NCBI RefSeq assembly: GCF_000525995.1
Contig: NZ_AODL01000011.1
Coordinates: 49,445-113,444 of the forward strand
Origin: Paenilisteria riparia FSL S10-1204
Lineage (GTDB): Bacteria > Bacillota > Bacilli > Lactobacillales > Listeriaceae
DNA length: 64,000 bases
Direction of reading: 5' to 3'
Shown: positions 49,991 through 58,530 of the stretch, one piece after another
Numbering within the stretch: position 1 is the stretch's first letter
Layout: each line of letters begins with the position of its first letter
Made by a program: the position numbers and the translations under genes
The notes under the pieces: model-generated
What the model was told of the DNA's origin: nothing
Databases searched by the model: none
What the model saw: the letters and a program-made list of their open reading frames with translations, nothing else

Positions 49991-51385
49991 ATGACTGAAA
50001 TTCCAGAAATTGGCGAATACCAGTATGGTTTTCACGATAAAGATACATCTGTTTTCCGTACAGAACGCGGCCTAACAGAAGATATAGTAAGAGAAATTTC
50101 CGGCATTAAAGAAGAACCAGAATGGATGTTAGATTTCCGTTTGAAGTCTTTAGAACAATTTTACAAAATGCCGATGCCACAATGGGGTGGCGACCTGTCC
50201 GAACTGAAATTTGAAGACATTCGCTATTACGTGAAGCCTTCAGATCACACCGTTCGTGATTGGGATGAGGTTCCTGATGAAATCAAGCGTACGTTTGATA
50301 AACTAGGAATTCCTGAAGCAGAGCAGAAATATTTAGCAGGTGCTTCCGCGCAGTACGAATCCGAGGTCGTGTATCACAACATGAAACAAGACCTAGAAGA
50401 TATGGGAATTGTTTTTAAAGATACAGACTCGGCTTTAAAAGAAAACGAAGACTTGTTCCGCGAATATTTTTCAAAAGTTATCCCGCCAAGTGATAACAAA
50501 TTCGCAGCGCTAAACTCAGCAGTATGGTCTGGCGGTTCCTTCATTTACGTTCCAAAAGGAATCAAAGTGGATACGCCGCTTCAGGCTTACTTCCGCATTA
50601 ACTCCGAGAACATGGGGCAATTCGAGCGTACGCTAATCATAGTTGACGAAGGCGGCAGTGTAAACTACGTAGAAGGCTGTACAGCGCCGGTTTACACGAC
50701 GAACTCGCTTCACTCAGCAGTTGTTGAAATCATTGTTAAACGCGATGCTTATTGCCGTTACACAACGATTCAAAACTGGGCAAACAACGTCTACAATCTC
50801 GTGACAAAACGTACTTTTTGTGATGAAAATGCGACAATGGAATGGATTGACGGAAATATCGGCTCGAAATTAACGATGAAATACCCAGCCGTTCATTTGC
50901 GTGGGGAAGGTGCTCGTGGTATGACACTATCCATCGCGATTGCTGGTAAAGGACAACGCCAAGACGCCGGAGCAAAAATGCTTCACTTAGCGCCAAATAC
51001 GTCGTCTACCATCGTTTCGAAATCGATTTCCAAACAAGGCGGTAACGTAACCTATCGGGGTATCGTGCACTTTGGCCGTAATTCAGCAGGATCGCGCTCG
51101 AACATTGAGTGTGACACGCTAATTATGGACAACGCGTCGACATCTGATACTATTCCATACAACGAAATTTTAAATAGCGACATCTCATTAGAGCATGAAG
51201 CAAAAGTTTCGAAAGTATCCGAAGAGCAGTTGTTCTACTTGATGAGCCGTGGAGTTAGTGAAGAAGAAGCGACAGAAATGATCGTTATGGGCTTCATTGA
51301 GCCATTTACAAAAGAATTACCAATGGAATATGCAGTAGAAATGAACCGCTTGATTAAGTTTGAGATGGAAGGTTCTATTGGATAA
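49991..51385 (+). CDS. sufB: Fe-S cluster assembly protein SufB
   Basis: A 464-residue SufB with [40 protein letters not shown] and [20 protein letters not shown]. It is the scaffold subunit on which the cluster is built with SufC and SufD. AAGGAGG precedes the ATG. A terminator follows, ending the operon. Confidence 0.97.
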   Translation: MTEIPEIGEYQYGFHDKDTSVFRTERGLTEDIVREISGIKEEPEWMLDFRLKSLEQFYKMPMPQWGGDLSELKFEDIRYYVKPSDHTVRDWDEVPDEIKRTFDKLGIPEAEQKYLAGASAQYESEVVYHNMKQDLEDMGIVFKDTDSALKENEDLFREYFSKVIPPSDNKFAALNSAVWSGGSFIYVPKGIKVDTPLQAYFRINSENMGQFERTLIIVDEGGSVNYVEGCTAPVYTTNSLHSAVVEIIVKRDAYCRYTTIQNWANNVYNLVTKRTFCDENATMEWIDGNIGSKLTMKYPAVHLRGEGARGMTLSIAIAGKGQRQDAGAKMLHLAPNTSSTIVSKSISKQGGNVTYRGIVHFGRNSAGSRSNIECDTLIMDNASTSDTIPYNEILNSDISLEHEAKVSKVSEEQLFYLMSRGVSEEEATEMIVMGFIEPFTKELPMEYAVEMNRLIKFEMEGSIG

Positions 51386-51395
51386 TTAAATATCA

Positions 51396-51430
51396 AACAG
51401 GGATTCCTATTATTGGAGTTCCTGTTTTTC
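51396..51430 (+). terminator. Terminator of the suf operon
   Basis: AACAGGGATTCC (51396-51407) pairs with GGAGTTCCTGTT (51415-51426) through two wobbles, then T5. Confidence 0.82.
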
Positions 51431-51495
51431 TTTACAAATCTTGTTGTAGAGATTAAAATAAAAGAGCGAACATATGTTTTTTGGAGGGCTTGATT

Positions 51496-52587
51496 GTGGA
51501 AACTGAGCTGAAGCAGAAATTAAAAACGTTGCCAGAGCGGCCGGGATGTTATATTTACCGGGATAGAAAAGGCGAGATTTTATATATTGGCAAGTCCAAA
51601 AATCTTAAAAAACGTGTAAAGTCTTATTTCACCAAAAAGCAGGTTGGAAAGACGGCACGTTTAGTTCGTCATATTTATGATTATGAGTTGATTATTACGG
51701 ATTCGGAACAAGAGGCGTTGTTGCTTGAAATGACGCTGATTATGAAGTATCAGCCACCGTATAATGTGATGTTGAAAGATGAAATTCGTTATTCGTATTT
51801 GAAGATTACAAACGAAGAAAATCCGCATTTGGAAGTGACGAAAGATATTGAAAAGGATGGGGCGCTTTATTTTGGCCCGTATGCTAGCCGTTATCTTGTC
51901 GCGGAAACGCAGGAATTTTTGCAGAAGATTTATCCGCTTTGTCATTGCTCGGGGAAGAAGGGGCGGCCTTGTTTTTACTATCATCTTGGTATGTGTATTG
52001 GTCCTTGTGCACGTGATGTGACGAAAGAGGAGTATGATGCGCAGATTAAGCGGATTAGCAGTTTCTTGAATGGTGGGCAGAAAGAGGTGAAGCGCGATCT
52101 TGAAAAGCGGATGCAGCTACAGATGGATAATCTGGAATTTGAGCGTGCGAAAGAAACGCATGAACTGATGCATGTGTTAGATCGCGTGACGGAGAAGCAA
52201 AAAGTGATTATGCGTGATTCGGGGCATCGTGATGTTGTCCATTTTGAAGTAAGCGGGCAGTTTTGTGCGATTCAGGTTTTCTTTGTGCGGAATGGAGCGA
52301 TAGTTGGTAGAAGCGCCAATGTGTTTGAGTTTGTGAGCGATGTGAACGATATGATTGAGAGCTTTTTACTGGCTTTTTATCATCACCCGAACCATTTGTT
52401 GCCAAAAGAACTGCTTGTCCCAGAGCAACTGGACACGAAATTGTTGGCGAATGCGCTCGGTATTAAAGTACGGGTGCCAAAAAAAGGCGAGAAGAAGGCG
52501 TTGCTTGAACTTGTACACGAGAATGCGAAAAGTGCGCTGGCGGCTCATTTTAAAATGTTAGATTATGCGGATGAGCTAGAGGATTAG
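51496..52587 (+). CDS. UvrC-like GIY-YIG protein lacking the C-terminal nuclease and HhH domains
   Basis: A 363-residue protein. The N-terminal GIY-YIG nuclease is clear (LPERPGCYIYRDRKG, then ILYIGKSKNLKKRVKSYF). A Cys-rich motif (LCHCSGKKGRPCFYYHLGMC, plus GPCARD) and a UVR-type helix pair (about 195-235) follow. The RNase H-like endonuclease and helix-hairpin-helix domains of full UvrC (about 600 residues) are missing or only begun. It thus resembles a natural short UvrC paralogue. The GTG at 51496 follows GGAGGG; the frame opens at TTG 51481. A UvrA paralogue follows after 105 bp with its own promoter. Confidence 0.85.
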   Translation: METELKQKLKTLPERPGCYIYRDRKGEILYIGKSKNLKKRVKSYFTKKQVGKTARLVRHIYDYELIITDSEQEALLLEMTLIMKYQPPYNVMLKDEIRYSYLKITNEENPHLEVTKDIEKDGALYFGPYASRYLVAETQEFLQKIYPLCHCSGKKGRPCFYYHLGMCIGPCARDVTKEEYDAQIKRISSFLNGGQKEVKRDLEKRMQLQMDNLEFERAKETHELMHVLDRVTEKQKVIMRDSGHRDVVHFEVSGQFCAIQVFFVRNGAIVGRSANVFEFVSDVNDMIESFLLAFYHHPNHLLPKELLVPEQLDTKLLANALGIKVRVPKKGEKKALLELVHENAKSALAAHFKMLDYADELED

Positions 52588-52602
52588 ACTATTTTATTTC
52601 GC

Positions 52603-52632
52603 TTGACTTTCAGCAGTATCGTCGGCTATAAT
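52603..52632 (+). promoter_or_regulatory. Promoter of the UvrA-like gene
   Basis: TTGACT (52603-52608), an 18-bp spacer and perfect TATAAT (52627-52632). Confidence 0.75.
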
Positions 52633-52692
52633 CCAGGGCTGGGCTGATTTTTAAAGAAATCGGTCTAAACGTATCTAATAAGGAGGAGTTTC

Positions 52693-54933
52693 ATGGAACA
52701 GGAATACATCGAATTAGTAGGTGCAAGAGAAAATAACTTGAAAAATGTCTCATTACGCATCCCAAAACGCAAAATCACAATCTTTACAGGGGTGTCAGGT
52801 TCTGGTAAGTCATCGATTGTGTTTGGCACGATTGCCACAGAATCACAAAGACAACTGAATGAAACATATAGTAGCTTTATTCGAACTTTTCTACCAAAGT
52901 ATCGGCAGCCAGATGCAGACAAAATTGAAAATCTTTCGACATCAGTAATTATCGATCAAAAAAGACTTGGCGGAAATTCCCGTTCGACATTAGGAACGAT
53001 TACAGATATTAATCCGATTATTCGCTTATTATTCTCACGGATTGGCAAGCCTGAAATTGGTGGCTCTAACCTGTTTTCTTTCAATGATCCAGGCGGTATG
53101 TGTCCGGATTGTCATGGTGTTGGTCGCAAAATTGCTTTAGATTTGGATAAAGTTGTAGATAAAACGAAGTCACTGAATGAAGGTGCGATTCTTTTTCCGA
53201 CTTTTTCGGTAGGTTCTTGGTATTGGAATCTGTATGCGTTGTCAGGGTTCTTTGATAATGATAAGAAGCTGGAGGATTATACAGAAGACGAGTGGGAGAA
53301 GTTTTTGTACGGAAAGGATATTAAGATTATGATGGAACTGCCAACGGGCCAGATGAACACGGCGTATGAGGGTTTGGTGGAGAAGTTTGATCGATTATAT
53401 ATTAATAAAGATGGGGAGATGTCGGAATCGACGAAGAAGCGAGTAGCTTTGTTTACGTCTGATGTGCATTGTCCGACTTGTGATGGAACACGTCTGTCAC
53501 AACAAGCCCTTTCTTGTAAAATTGATGGTCAAAATATCGCGGATTACACGGCGATGCAAATTGATGAATTGATTCCGGTTGTGAAAGCGATTAAAGATGC
53601 AGAGGCGCAATCGATGACTACTAGTATTGCGGAGCGTTTGCAACATCTCGTGGATATCGGATTGGATTATGTGAGCTTAGATCGTGAGACGACGACGCTT
53701 TCTGGTGGGGAATCGCAACGTGTGAAAATGGTTCGCCATTTGACGAGTAGTTTGACAGATTTGCTCTATATTTTTGATGAGCCGAGTGTTGGCTTGCATC
53801 CGCGAGATGTCCATCGTTTGAACGAACTTTTGCAGAAGTTGCGAGACAAGGGAAATACGGTCATTGTCGTGGAGCATGATCCGGACGTGATTAAGATTGC
53901 TGACCATATTGTTGATGTTGGCCCGCATGCTGGGAAACAAGGCGGCGAAATCATGTTTGAAGGTTCATTTGAGAATCTTTTAAAGTCTGATACACTAACT
54001 GGAAATCATATGAACAATAAAATCGAGCTAAAAGACAAAGTGCGCCAAGCAAGCGGAAAACTGCCTGAGGTGCATACTTCTTTGCATAATTTGAAAGACG
54101 TTCGGGTGGAGATTCCAGAAGGGATTTTGACGGTAGTGACTGGTGTTGCAGGTTCTGGGAAAAGTACGCTAATTAATCAAGTTTTCTTAAAACAAAATCC
54201 AGATGCGATTGTAATCGATCAGTCGGCGGCACATGCCAATGTTCGCTCCAATTCGGCGACATATACAGGCATTATGGACACCGTTCGTAAACTGTTTGGG
54301 GATGCCAATGGTGTTAGTCCATCGATGTTTAGTTATAATTCAAAAGGCGCTTGCCCAGAATGTAAAGGGCTTGGCGTGATTTCGATGGATTTAGCGTTCA
54401 TGGAAGCGATTCGAACACCGTGTGAAGCCTGTGGAGGCAAGCGATTCCAAGAAGAAGTTTTGCAATATACGTTAAATGAAAAGTCGATTAGTGATGTTTT
54501 GGAAATGAATGTTACGGAAGCTTTGGCCTTTTTCGAAAATAAGAAAATTACGAAGAAGCTGCAGGCGATGGAAGACGTGGGTCTTGGCTACATTGCGCTA
54601 GGCCAGTCGCTAAATACATTGTCTGGCGGGGAATGCCAACGCTTGAAGCTGGCAAACGAGTTGCATAAAAAGGGCAGTATTTATGTGATGGACGAGCCGA
54701 CGACAGGACTACACATGTCTGATATTACGCACATTCTTGAAATTATGAACCGTTTGGTGGACAAAGGAAACACAGTTATCATCATCGAGCATAATTTGGA
54801 CATCATTCGTAACGCCGATTGGATTATCGATCTCGGCCCTGAAGGCGGAAGTAAAGGCGGCCAAATCCTCTTTGAAGGAACGCCAGCCGATCTAAAAGCA
54901 AACAAGGTTTCATTAACAGCGCAGTATATATAA
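52693..54933 (+). CDS. UvrA-like ABC ATPase (short UvrA2/class II paralogue)
   Basis: A 746-residue protein with two ABC modules: Walker A GVSGSGKSSIVFG and GVAGSGKSTLINQ; signatures LSGGESQRVKMVRHL and LSGGECQRLKLANEL; Walker B YIFDEPSVGLHP and YVMDEPTTGLHM. Zinc-finger pairs CPDCHGVG, CPECKGLG and CEACGGKRF are present. At about 200 residues shorter than canonical UvrA (940-950), it lacks the UvrB-binding insertion, the mark of UvrA2-type proteins, some linked to resistance to DNA-intercalating drugs. AAGGAGG precedes the ATG. The true uvrAB genes should be elsewhere. Confidence 0.9.
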   Translation: MEQEYIELVGARENNLKNVSLRIPKRKITIFTGVSGSGKSSIVFGTIATESQRQLNETYSSFIRTFLPKYRQPDADKIENLSTSVIIDQKRLGGNSRSTLGTITDINPIIRLLFSRIGKPEIGGSNLFSFNDPGGMCPDCHGVGRKIALDLDKVVDKTKSLNEGAILFPTFSVGSWYWNLYALSGFFDNDKKLEDYTEDEWEKFLYGKDIKIMMELPTGQMNTAYEGLVEKFDRLYINKDGEMSESTKKRVALFTSDVHCPTCDGTRLSQQALSCKIDGQNIADYTAMQIDELIPVVKAIKDAEAQSMTTSIAERLQHLVDIGLDYVSLDRETTTLSGGESQRVKMVRHLTSSLTDLLYIFDEPSVGLHPRDVHRLNELLQKLRDKGNTVIVVEHDPDVIKIADHIVDVGPHAGKQGGEIMFEGSFENLLKSDTLTGNHMNNKIELKDKVRQASGKLPEVHTSLHNLKDVRVEIPEGILTVVTGVAGSGKSTLINQVFLKQNPDAIVIDQSAAHANVRSNSATYTGIMDTVRKLFGDANGVSPSMFSYNSKGACPECKGLGVISMDLAFMEAIRTPCEACGGKRFQEEVLQYTLNEKSISDVLEMNVTEALAFFENKKITKKLQAMEDVGLGYIALGQSLNTLSGGECQRLKLANELHKKGSIYVMDEPTTGLHMSDITHILEIMNRLVDKGNTVIIIEHNLDIIRNADWIIDLGPEGGSKGGQILFEGTPADLKANKVSLTAQYI

Positions 54934-54939
54934 TGCAAG

Positions 54940-54974
54940 AACTTGAGGGCTAACGCGAGCTCTCAAGTTTTTTT
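54940..54974 (+). terminator. Terminator of the UvrA-like gene
   Basis: AACTTGAGGGCT (54940-54951) pairs with AGCTCTCAAGTT (54958-54969), then a run of Ts. Confidence 0.9.
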
Positions 54975-55018
54975 ATACTATATAATTCGTGTAAAGTGCT
55001 TCACTTTGGGGAAAGGGT

Positions 55019-55100
55019 TATAATAGTGGTGTAGCAACCGTTTCCACTCAAGGTAGGTGTCGCGTTACTTGCAACACCGCGGTTTTCCAGAATCATTGTC
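55019..55100 (+). promoter_or_regulatory. -10 box and structured leader upstream of the DUF6157 gene
   Basis: TATAAT at 55019-55024 probably starts a leader of about 100 nt. It can form AGTGG/CCACT (55024-55028 with 55044-55048) and GGTGT/ACACC (55056-55060 with 55074-55078). AACCG in the first loop (55036-55040) can pair with CGGTT (55080-55084), giving a pseudoknot-like fold. No class I know fits. Confidence 0.35.
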
Positions 55101-55136
55101 AGCCTTCATTTCTAAAAATTAAAAGTAGGTGTAAAA

Positions 55137-55541
55137 ATGAATTTAAACTACTGTAACACATTTATTCTTGTAGCAGAAGATAGCTCCGCGAATTATGGCG
55201 AAATTCCAAATACAAAACGAGCGAAAAAAACGATAGGTGAGATTCAATTTGAGCTTTTGTATCGAAATGATTATAAATATACGCAAGAAGAGGTTCTTTT
55301 TGAGACGCACATGCGGCATAAAGAAATTCCAGAGAGTGAACGAGCGGCGGAAAAAGAGGCGTTTTTTGCGAAGAGTCAAGCGTGTATGCGGACTTCGCCA
55401 CTTGGGAAAAAATATGGTTGGGGACTACATTTTAATGAAGACGGGTATGTGAAATTGGTTGCGGTGGAAAGTGATGAATATCAAGAGTTTGCCAATCAGA
55501 AAAACTTAACGATTACGAGTGCCATGAAATCTAAAAGATAG
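55137..55541 (+). CDS. DUF6157-family protein
   Basis: A 134-residue soluble protein: NYCNTFILVAEDSSANYGEI at the start, FELLYRNDYKYTQEEVLFET and SPLGKKYGWGLHFNEDGYVK later. I recall this pattern (NTFI-VAED, NPYKYTS-D-V-FE, SPL-KRYGWG) as DUF6157, a family without assigned function. GTAGGTG precedes the ATG. A DUF72 gene follows at 17 bp, suggesting an operon. Confidence 0.72.
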   Translation: MNLNYCNTFILVAEDSSANYGEIPNTKRAKKTIGEIQFELLYRNDYKYTQEEVLFETHMRHKEIPESERAAEKEAFFAKSQACMRTSPLGKKYGWGLHFNEDGYVKLVAVESDEYQEFANQKNLTITSAMKSKR

Positions 55542-55558
55542 AGAGGAGTCGATTTTTG

Positions 55559-56404
55559 ATGATAACAATCGGATTAACGGGTTGGAGTGACCATGATACA
55601 TTATATGCGAGTGCTAGTAAACACAAATTAGAGGACTATGCGGGGAATTTTCCGATGGTTGAGGTGGATACGAGTTTTTACGCAATTCCTTCTCCCTTGA
55701 CCACGGAGCGTTGGGTAGAGCGGACGCCAGAAGAGTTTTCGTTTGTTGTGAAGGCTTTTCAGGCGATGACCAAACATAAGGAATGGCAGCAATATTATGA
55801 TTCAGAAACCGAGATGTATCGCCGTTTTATGGATGCTATTGCGCCGATGAGTGAGCAGGGCAGGCTAAAAGCTATTTTGTTTCAGTTTCCACCTTATTTC
55901 GGTTGTACCCAAGAAAATGTGAACTATTTGCGGATGCTTCGCGAAAAAATGGGAGACTTACCGCTAGCCATCGAATTTCGTAACAAAACGTGGTATACCG
56001 AAAATACAACGACGAAAACACTTGAATTATTGCGGGAGTTAGGATTCATTCATACGGTTGTAGATGAGCCACAAGTCGGGAATGGAAGTGTCCCTATCGT
56101 GTTGAAAGCGACGAATGATGCGATGACGTTAATTAGACTACATGGAAGAAATAGCGCTGGTTGGATGAAAGCGAACAGCCCAGAATGGCGCGAAGTCCGA
56201 ACTTTGTATCGCTATAATGAAGAAGAAATTAATTACTGGGCGGAAAATATTCGTTACTTGCAAAAACAGTCCAAAGAAATTATCGTGATTTTCAATAATA
56301 ATTCTGGTGGGGATGCTGCAGACAATGCGAAACATTTGCAGCAGGCATTGAACATTTCCTATGAAGGATTAGCTCCGATGCAGATGAATTTGTTTGATAT
56401 ATGA
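55559..56404 (+). CDS. DUF72-family protein (YunF-like)
   Basis: A 281-residue TIM-barrel-like protein of the DUF72 family: IGLTGWSDHDTLYA, NFPMVEVDTSFYAIPSP, AIEFRNKTWYTENT and RLHGRNSAGWM; Bacillus YunF is the relative. The biochemical function is unknown. GAGAGGAG precedes the ATG at 55559; a TTG three bases upstream also opens the frame. TauE/SafE and 5'-nucleotidase-like genes nearby match the Bacillus yunDEF neighbourhood, although orientation differs. Confidence 0.87.
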   Translation: MITIGLTGWSDHDTLYASASKHKLEDYAGNFPMVEVDTSFYAIPSPLTTERWVERTPEEFSFVVKAFQAMTKHKEWQQYYDSETEMYRRFMDAIAPMSEQGRLKAILFQFPPYFGCTQENVNYLRMLREKMGDLPLAIEFRNKTWYTENTTTKTLELLRELGFIHTVVDEPQVGNGSVPIVLKATNDAMTLIRLHGRNSAGWMKANSPEWREVRTLYRYNEEEINYWAENIRYLQKQSKEIIVIFNNNSGGDAADNAKHLQQALNISYEGLAPMQMNLFDI

Positions 56405-56413
56405 TTTTTAGAT

Positions 56414-56440
56414 GGGTAGGAAAGGATTTTCTGCCCTTAT
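56414..56440 (+). terminator. Terminator after the DUF72 gene
   Basis: GGGTAGGAA (56414-56422) pairs with TTCTGCCC (56429-56436) with wobble pairs, followed by TTATTTT. Confidence 0.6.
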
Positions 56441-56514
56441 TTTAATTTCTTTAAGAGCTTTTTAAATAGAATAACACAAATTGGTTTTTAGTTTGTTTTT
56501 ATTGGTGTTAAAAG

Positions 56515-56542
56515 TTGAAAAAAATACGTAATGTGTTATAAT
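56515..56542 (+). promoter_or_regulatory. Promoter of the toxin-antitoxin pair
   Basis: TTGAAA (56515-56520), a 16-bp spacer and perfect TATAAT (56537-56542). Confidence 0.7.
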
Positions 56543-56571
56543 GAAAAGAAACGAACGAAGGAGAGATTCAG

Positions 56572-56751
56572 ATGACAAGAAATAATACAACATTACCCGT
56601 TCCCCCAAGCCTAGAAAGAATTACGGTTACAAACGAAGCAGAAATAATGGAGAAGCTCCGAGAGTCCGAATTAGATAAGCAACAAGGACGTGTGATGTCT
56701 GCAAACGATGGATGGGCGATGCTCGGAATGCCTGCCGTTAAGCGAGTATAA
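56572..56751 (+). CDS. Putative antitoxin of a type II toxin-antitoxin pair
   Basis: A 59-residue protein: MTRNNTTLPVPPSLERI, then NEAEIMEKLRESELDKQQGR and VMSANDGWAMLGMPAVKRV. It is preceded by GGAGAG and followed four bases later by the toxin ATG, the standard antitoxin-first layout. No Arc/MetJ or helix-turn-helix motif is obvious; the C-terminal half probably neutralises the toxin. It is too short to identify by family, so the call rests on its position and its size. Confidence 0.65.
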   Translation: MTRNNTTLPVPPSLERITVTNEAEIMEKLRESELDKQQGRVMSANDGWAMLGMPAVKRV

Positions 56752-56755
56752 GCCT

Positions 56756-57106
56756 ATGAGAAGCACACCACAGATTGAATGGACAATGGCTTTTCAAGAA
56801 GATGTAGCAGAAGTTTTTCATTTTTTAGAGTATCAATATTGTAGTGAGAGTCAGAAGAATAAATTGTGGGAGAAGCTTACCCGGGCACAAGAGAAGCTCG
56901 CTTTATTTCCTGGAGTGGGAGTTCTTTTAGATGATAGCAAGTACACAAGAGCGTATCGACGAGTTCGGATGGGCTCCACATACTATATTTTTTATGAAGT
57001 CGATGCGTTCGCCGAGAAGGTGATTTTGCATCGGCTTTTAGCACAAGCGCGGAATTATGAGGTGCTTATACGTGAAGCAGTAGCGGAATATGTTGATGAC
57101 GATTAA
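56756..57106 (+). CDS. RelE/ParE-superfamily toxin
   Basis: A 116-residue protein with a RelE/ParE-like pattern: an N-terminal strand (PQIEWTMAFQED), two helices with YCSESQKNKLWEKLTRAQEK, then FPGVGVLLDDSKYTRAYRRV, RMGSTYYIFYEVD and VILHRLLAQARNYE, the typical R-x-h-x-h-x-h-x-Y-x-h and late histidine/arginine region. ATG 56756 is four bases after the antitoxin stop; the open frame from 56708 overlaps the antitoxin and is not a likely start. Toxins of this family inhibit translation or gyrase; which applies is unknown. Confidence 0.75.
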   Translation: MRSTPQIEWTMAFQEDVAEVFHFLEYQYCSESQKNKLWEKLTRAQEKLALFPGVGVLLDDSKYTRAYRRVRMGSTYYIFYEVDAFAEKVILHRLLAQARNYEVLIREAVAEYVDDD

Positions 57107-57109
57107 AAA

Positions 57110-57153
57110 AACAGTAGGTTCTCCTCGTGAAATAGGAGGAAAATACCTACTGT
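57110..57153. terminator. Bidirectional terminator between the toxin and DUF1634 genes
   Basis: AACAGTAGGT (57110-57119) pairs with ACCTACTGTT (57144-57153), and an inner TCTCCT/AGGAGGA arm extends it. A run precedes and T run follows. Confidence 0.85.
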
Positions 57154-57159
57154 TATTTG

Positions 57160-57537
57160 TTAACCTGTTGTTCCAATTAAGAAACTGATTGTTAAGATGA
57201 TGAGCACAATGGCGGTAATACCTACGTACAAGTAATCTTTTTCTTTTAAAAAGGTGACGAAGGATACGAGTACGCGTAGAACTGGTGTTAGAATTAAGCA
57301 GAACAGGCCAAACATGACAATCGCATATGGTTTGAATTGGGCGATGCCGTCAAAGATAGCGGTGAGTGTTGTTGGATAGGTTGTTCCTGGATATCCGCTT
57401 GTTCCTGTGAACATAAGGAGTAATAAGCCGATGAGAATAATTGCTGCGCTTAGTAAGACACCGATGCGCAGTAAGGTACTGACAATGGCTTCGACACGGT
57501 GCATTTCTTCGTCTGTCGTTGATTTGTTATCCACCAT
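57160..57537 (-). CDS. DUF1634 membrane protein
   Basis: A 125-residue protein with three helices (about 22-45, 70-90 and 100-122) and the Asn/Asp-rich start DNKSTTDEEMHRVEAIVSTL. DUF1634 proteins are regularly encoded beside TauE/SafE exporters and presumably work with them. Its ATG directly follows the TauE/SafE stop on the minus strand. Confidence 0.85.
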   Translation of the reverse strand: MVDNKSTTDEEMHRVEAIVSTLLRIGVLLSAAIILIGLLLLMFTGTSGYPGTTYPTTLTAIFDGIAQFKPYAIVMFGLFCLILTPVLRVLVSFVTFLKEKDYLYVGITAIVLIILTISFLIGTTG

Positions 57538-58377
57538 CTATATCCACCCCAATCCTTCTAAAATCATTTGCAACGCAACATAAATTAGTACTGGAATGAA
57601 CACAAGACGGATGACTTTACTTTTTAGTCGTTGCATAATGCGAGTTCCTAGTGTTGCACCAATTAAGACGCCAATTGCGACGGGGCCTGCAATCATTGGA
57701 TCAATATCTCCTCTGAACAGGTAGACCGTGGCGCTGGCTGCTGCTGTTACGCCCATCATTAAATTGCTTGTTGCGCTGGACACTTTTAGTGGCATTTTCA
57801 TGAAGACGTCAAGTGCCATTACTTTGAATGCGCCACTGCCGATGCCGAGCAATCCACTAGCAATACCAGCGCCGTACATAACGCCGAATCCAGCTGGGAC
57901 ATTGGCAACTTGATAGTCGATGTTTTTCCGAAGTGCTTTGTCGTAATAGGAATCGTGTAACCTTAGCTTTGTAGCAATTGGGTCGGGTTTAACGTCTGTT
58001 GGGAATTCTGAGCCGACTTTTTTAATCATGGTAACTGCAGAATAAAGTAGAAGTAGACCGAAAATCATGTAGAGGGCTGTGGCTGAGAGTAGTCCACCGA
58101 CGAAAGCCCCTGTAATTGCTCCGAGCGTAGTGGCAATTTCTAAAAACATGCCGACACGCAGGTTTGTAATTCGATCTTTTATGTATGCGATAGCTGAGCC
58201 GCTGCTTGTTGCAATGACAGAGATGATACTTGCGCCAATCGCGTACTTGATATCAATGCCAAAAAGCAAGGTAAGTGCTGGCGTTACAATGATTCCCCCA
58301 CCTAATCCAAGAACAGAACCCAATATCCCTGCAAAAATAGCAATCAATAATAACGCAAAAATTTGATAGATATCCAC
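57538..58377 (-). CDS. TauE/SafE-family sulfite/organosulfur exporter (YunE-like)
   Basis: A 279-residue protein with eight helices in two repeats. The N-terminal GSVLGLGGGIIVTPALTLLF and the mid-protein GLLGIGSGAFKVMALDVFMK are the duplicated family signature. It probably exports sulfite, sulfonates or related anions. The start codon is GTG at 58377, eight bases after AAAGGAGGG. It forms an operon with the DUF1634 gene. Confidence 0.9.
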   Translation of the reverse strand: MDIYQIFALLLIAIFAGILGSVLGLGGGIIVTPALTLLFGIDIKYAIGASIISVIATSSGSAIAYIKDRITNLRVGMFLEIATTLGAITGAFVGGLLSATALYMIFGLLLLYSAVTMIKKVGSEFPTDVKPDPIATKLRLHDSYYDKALRKNIDYQVANVPAGFGVMYGAGIASGLLGIGSGAFKVMALDVFMKMPLKVSSATSNLMMGVTAAASATVYLFRGDIDPMIAGPVAIGVLIGATLGTRIMQRLKSKVIRLVFIPVLIYVALQMILEGLGWI

Positions 58378-58472
58378 GAAGTTATCCCTCCTTTATTTCG
58401 TATACTTCTCATCATACGCTTTTTTTTTAGCCGTTGAAAAGGTAAACAGTGAACAAATCCCAGCTTTGTTAC

Positions 58473-58501
58473 GTGTCAAAATGCACGGATTAGGCTACAA
58501 T
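58473..58501 (+). promoter_or_regulatory. Promoter of the YunD-like gene
   Basis: GTGTCA (58473-58478) and TACAAT (58496-58501) with a 17-bp spacer; the -35 is weak. Confidence 0.5.
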
Positions 58502-58530
58502 AGAAGAAGACAAAGAAGGGGGATGTTACC

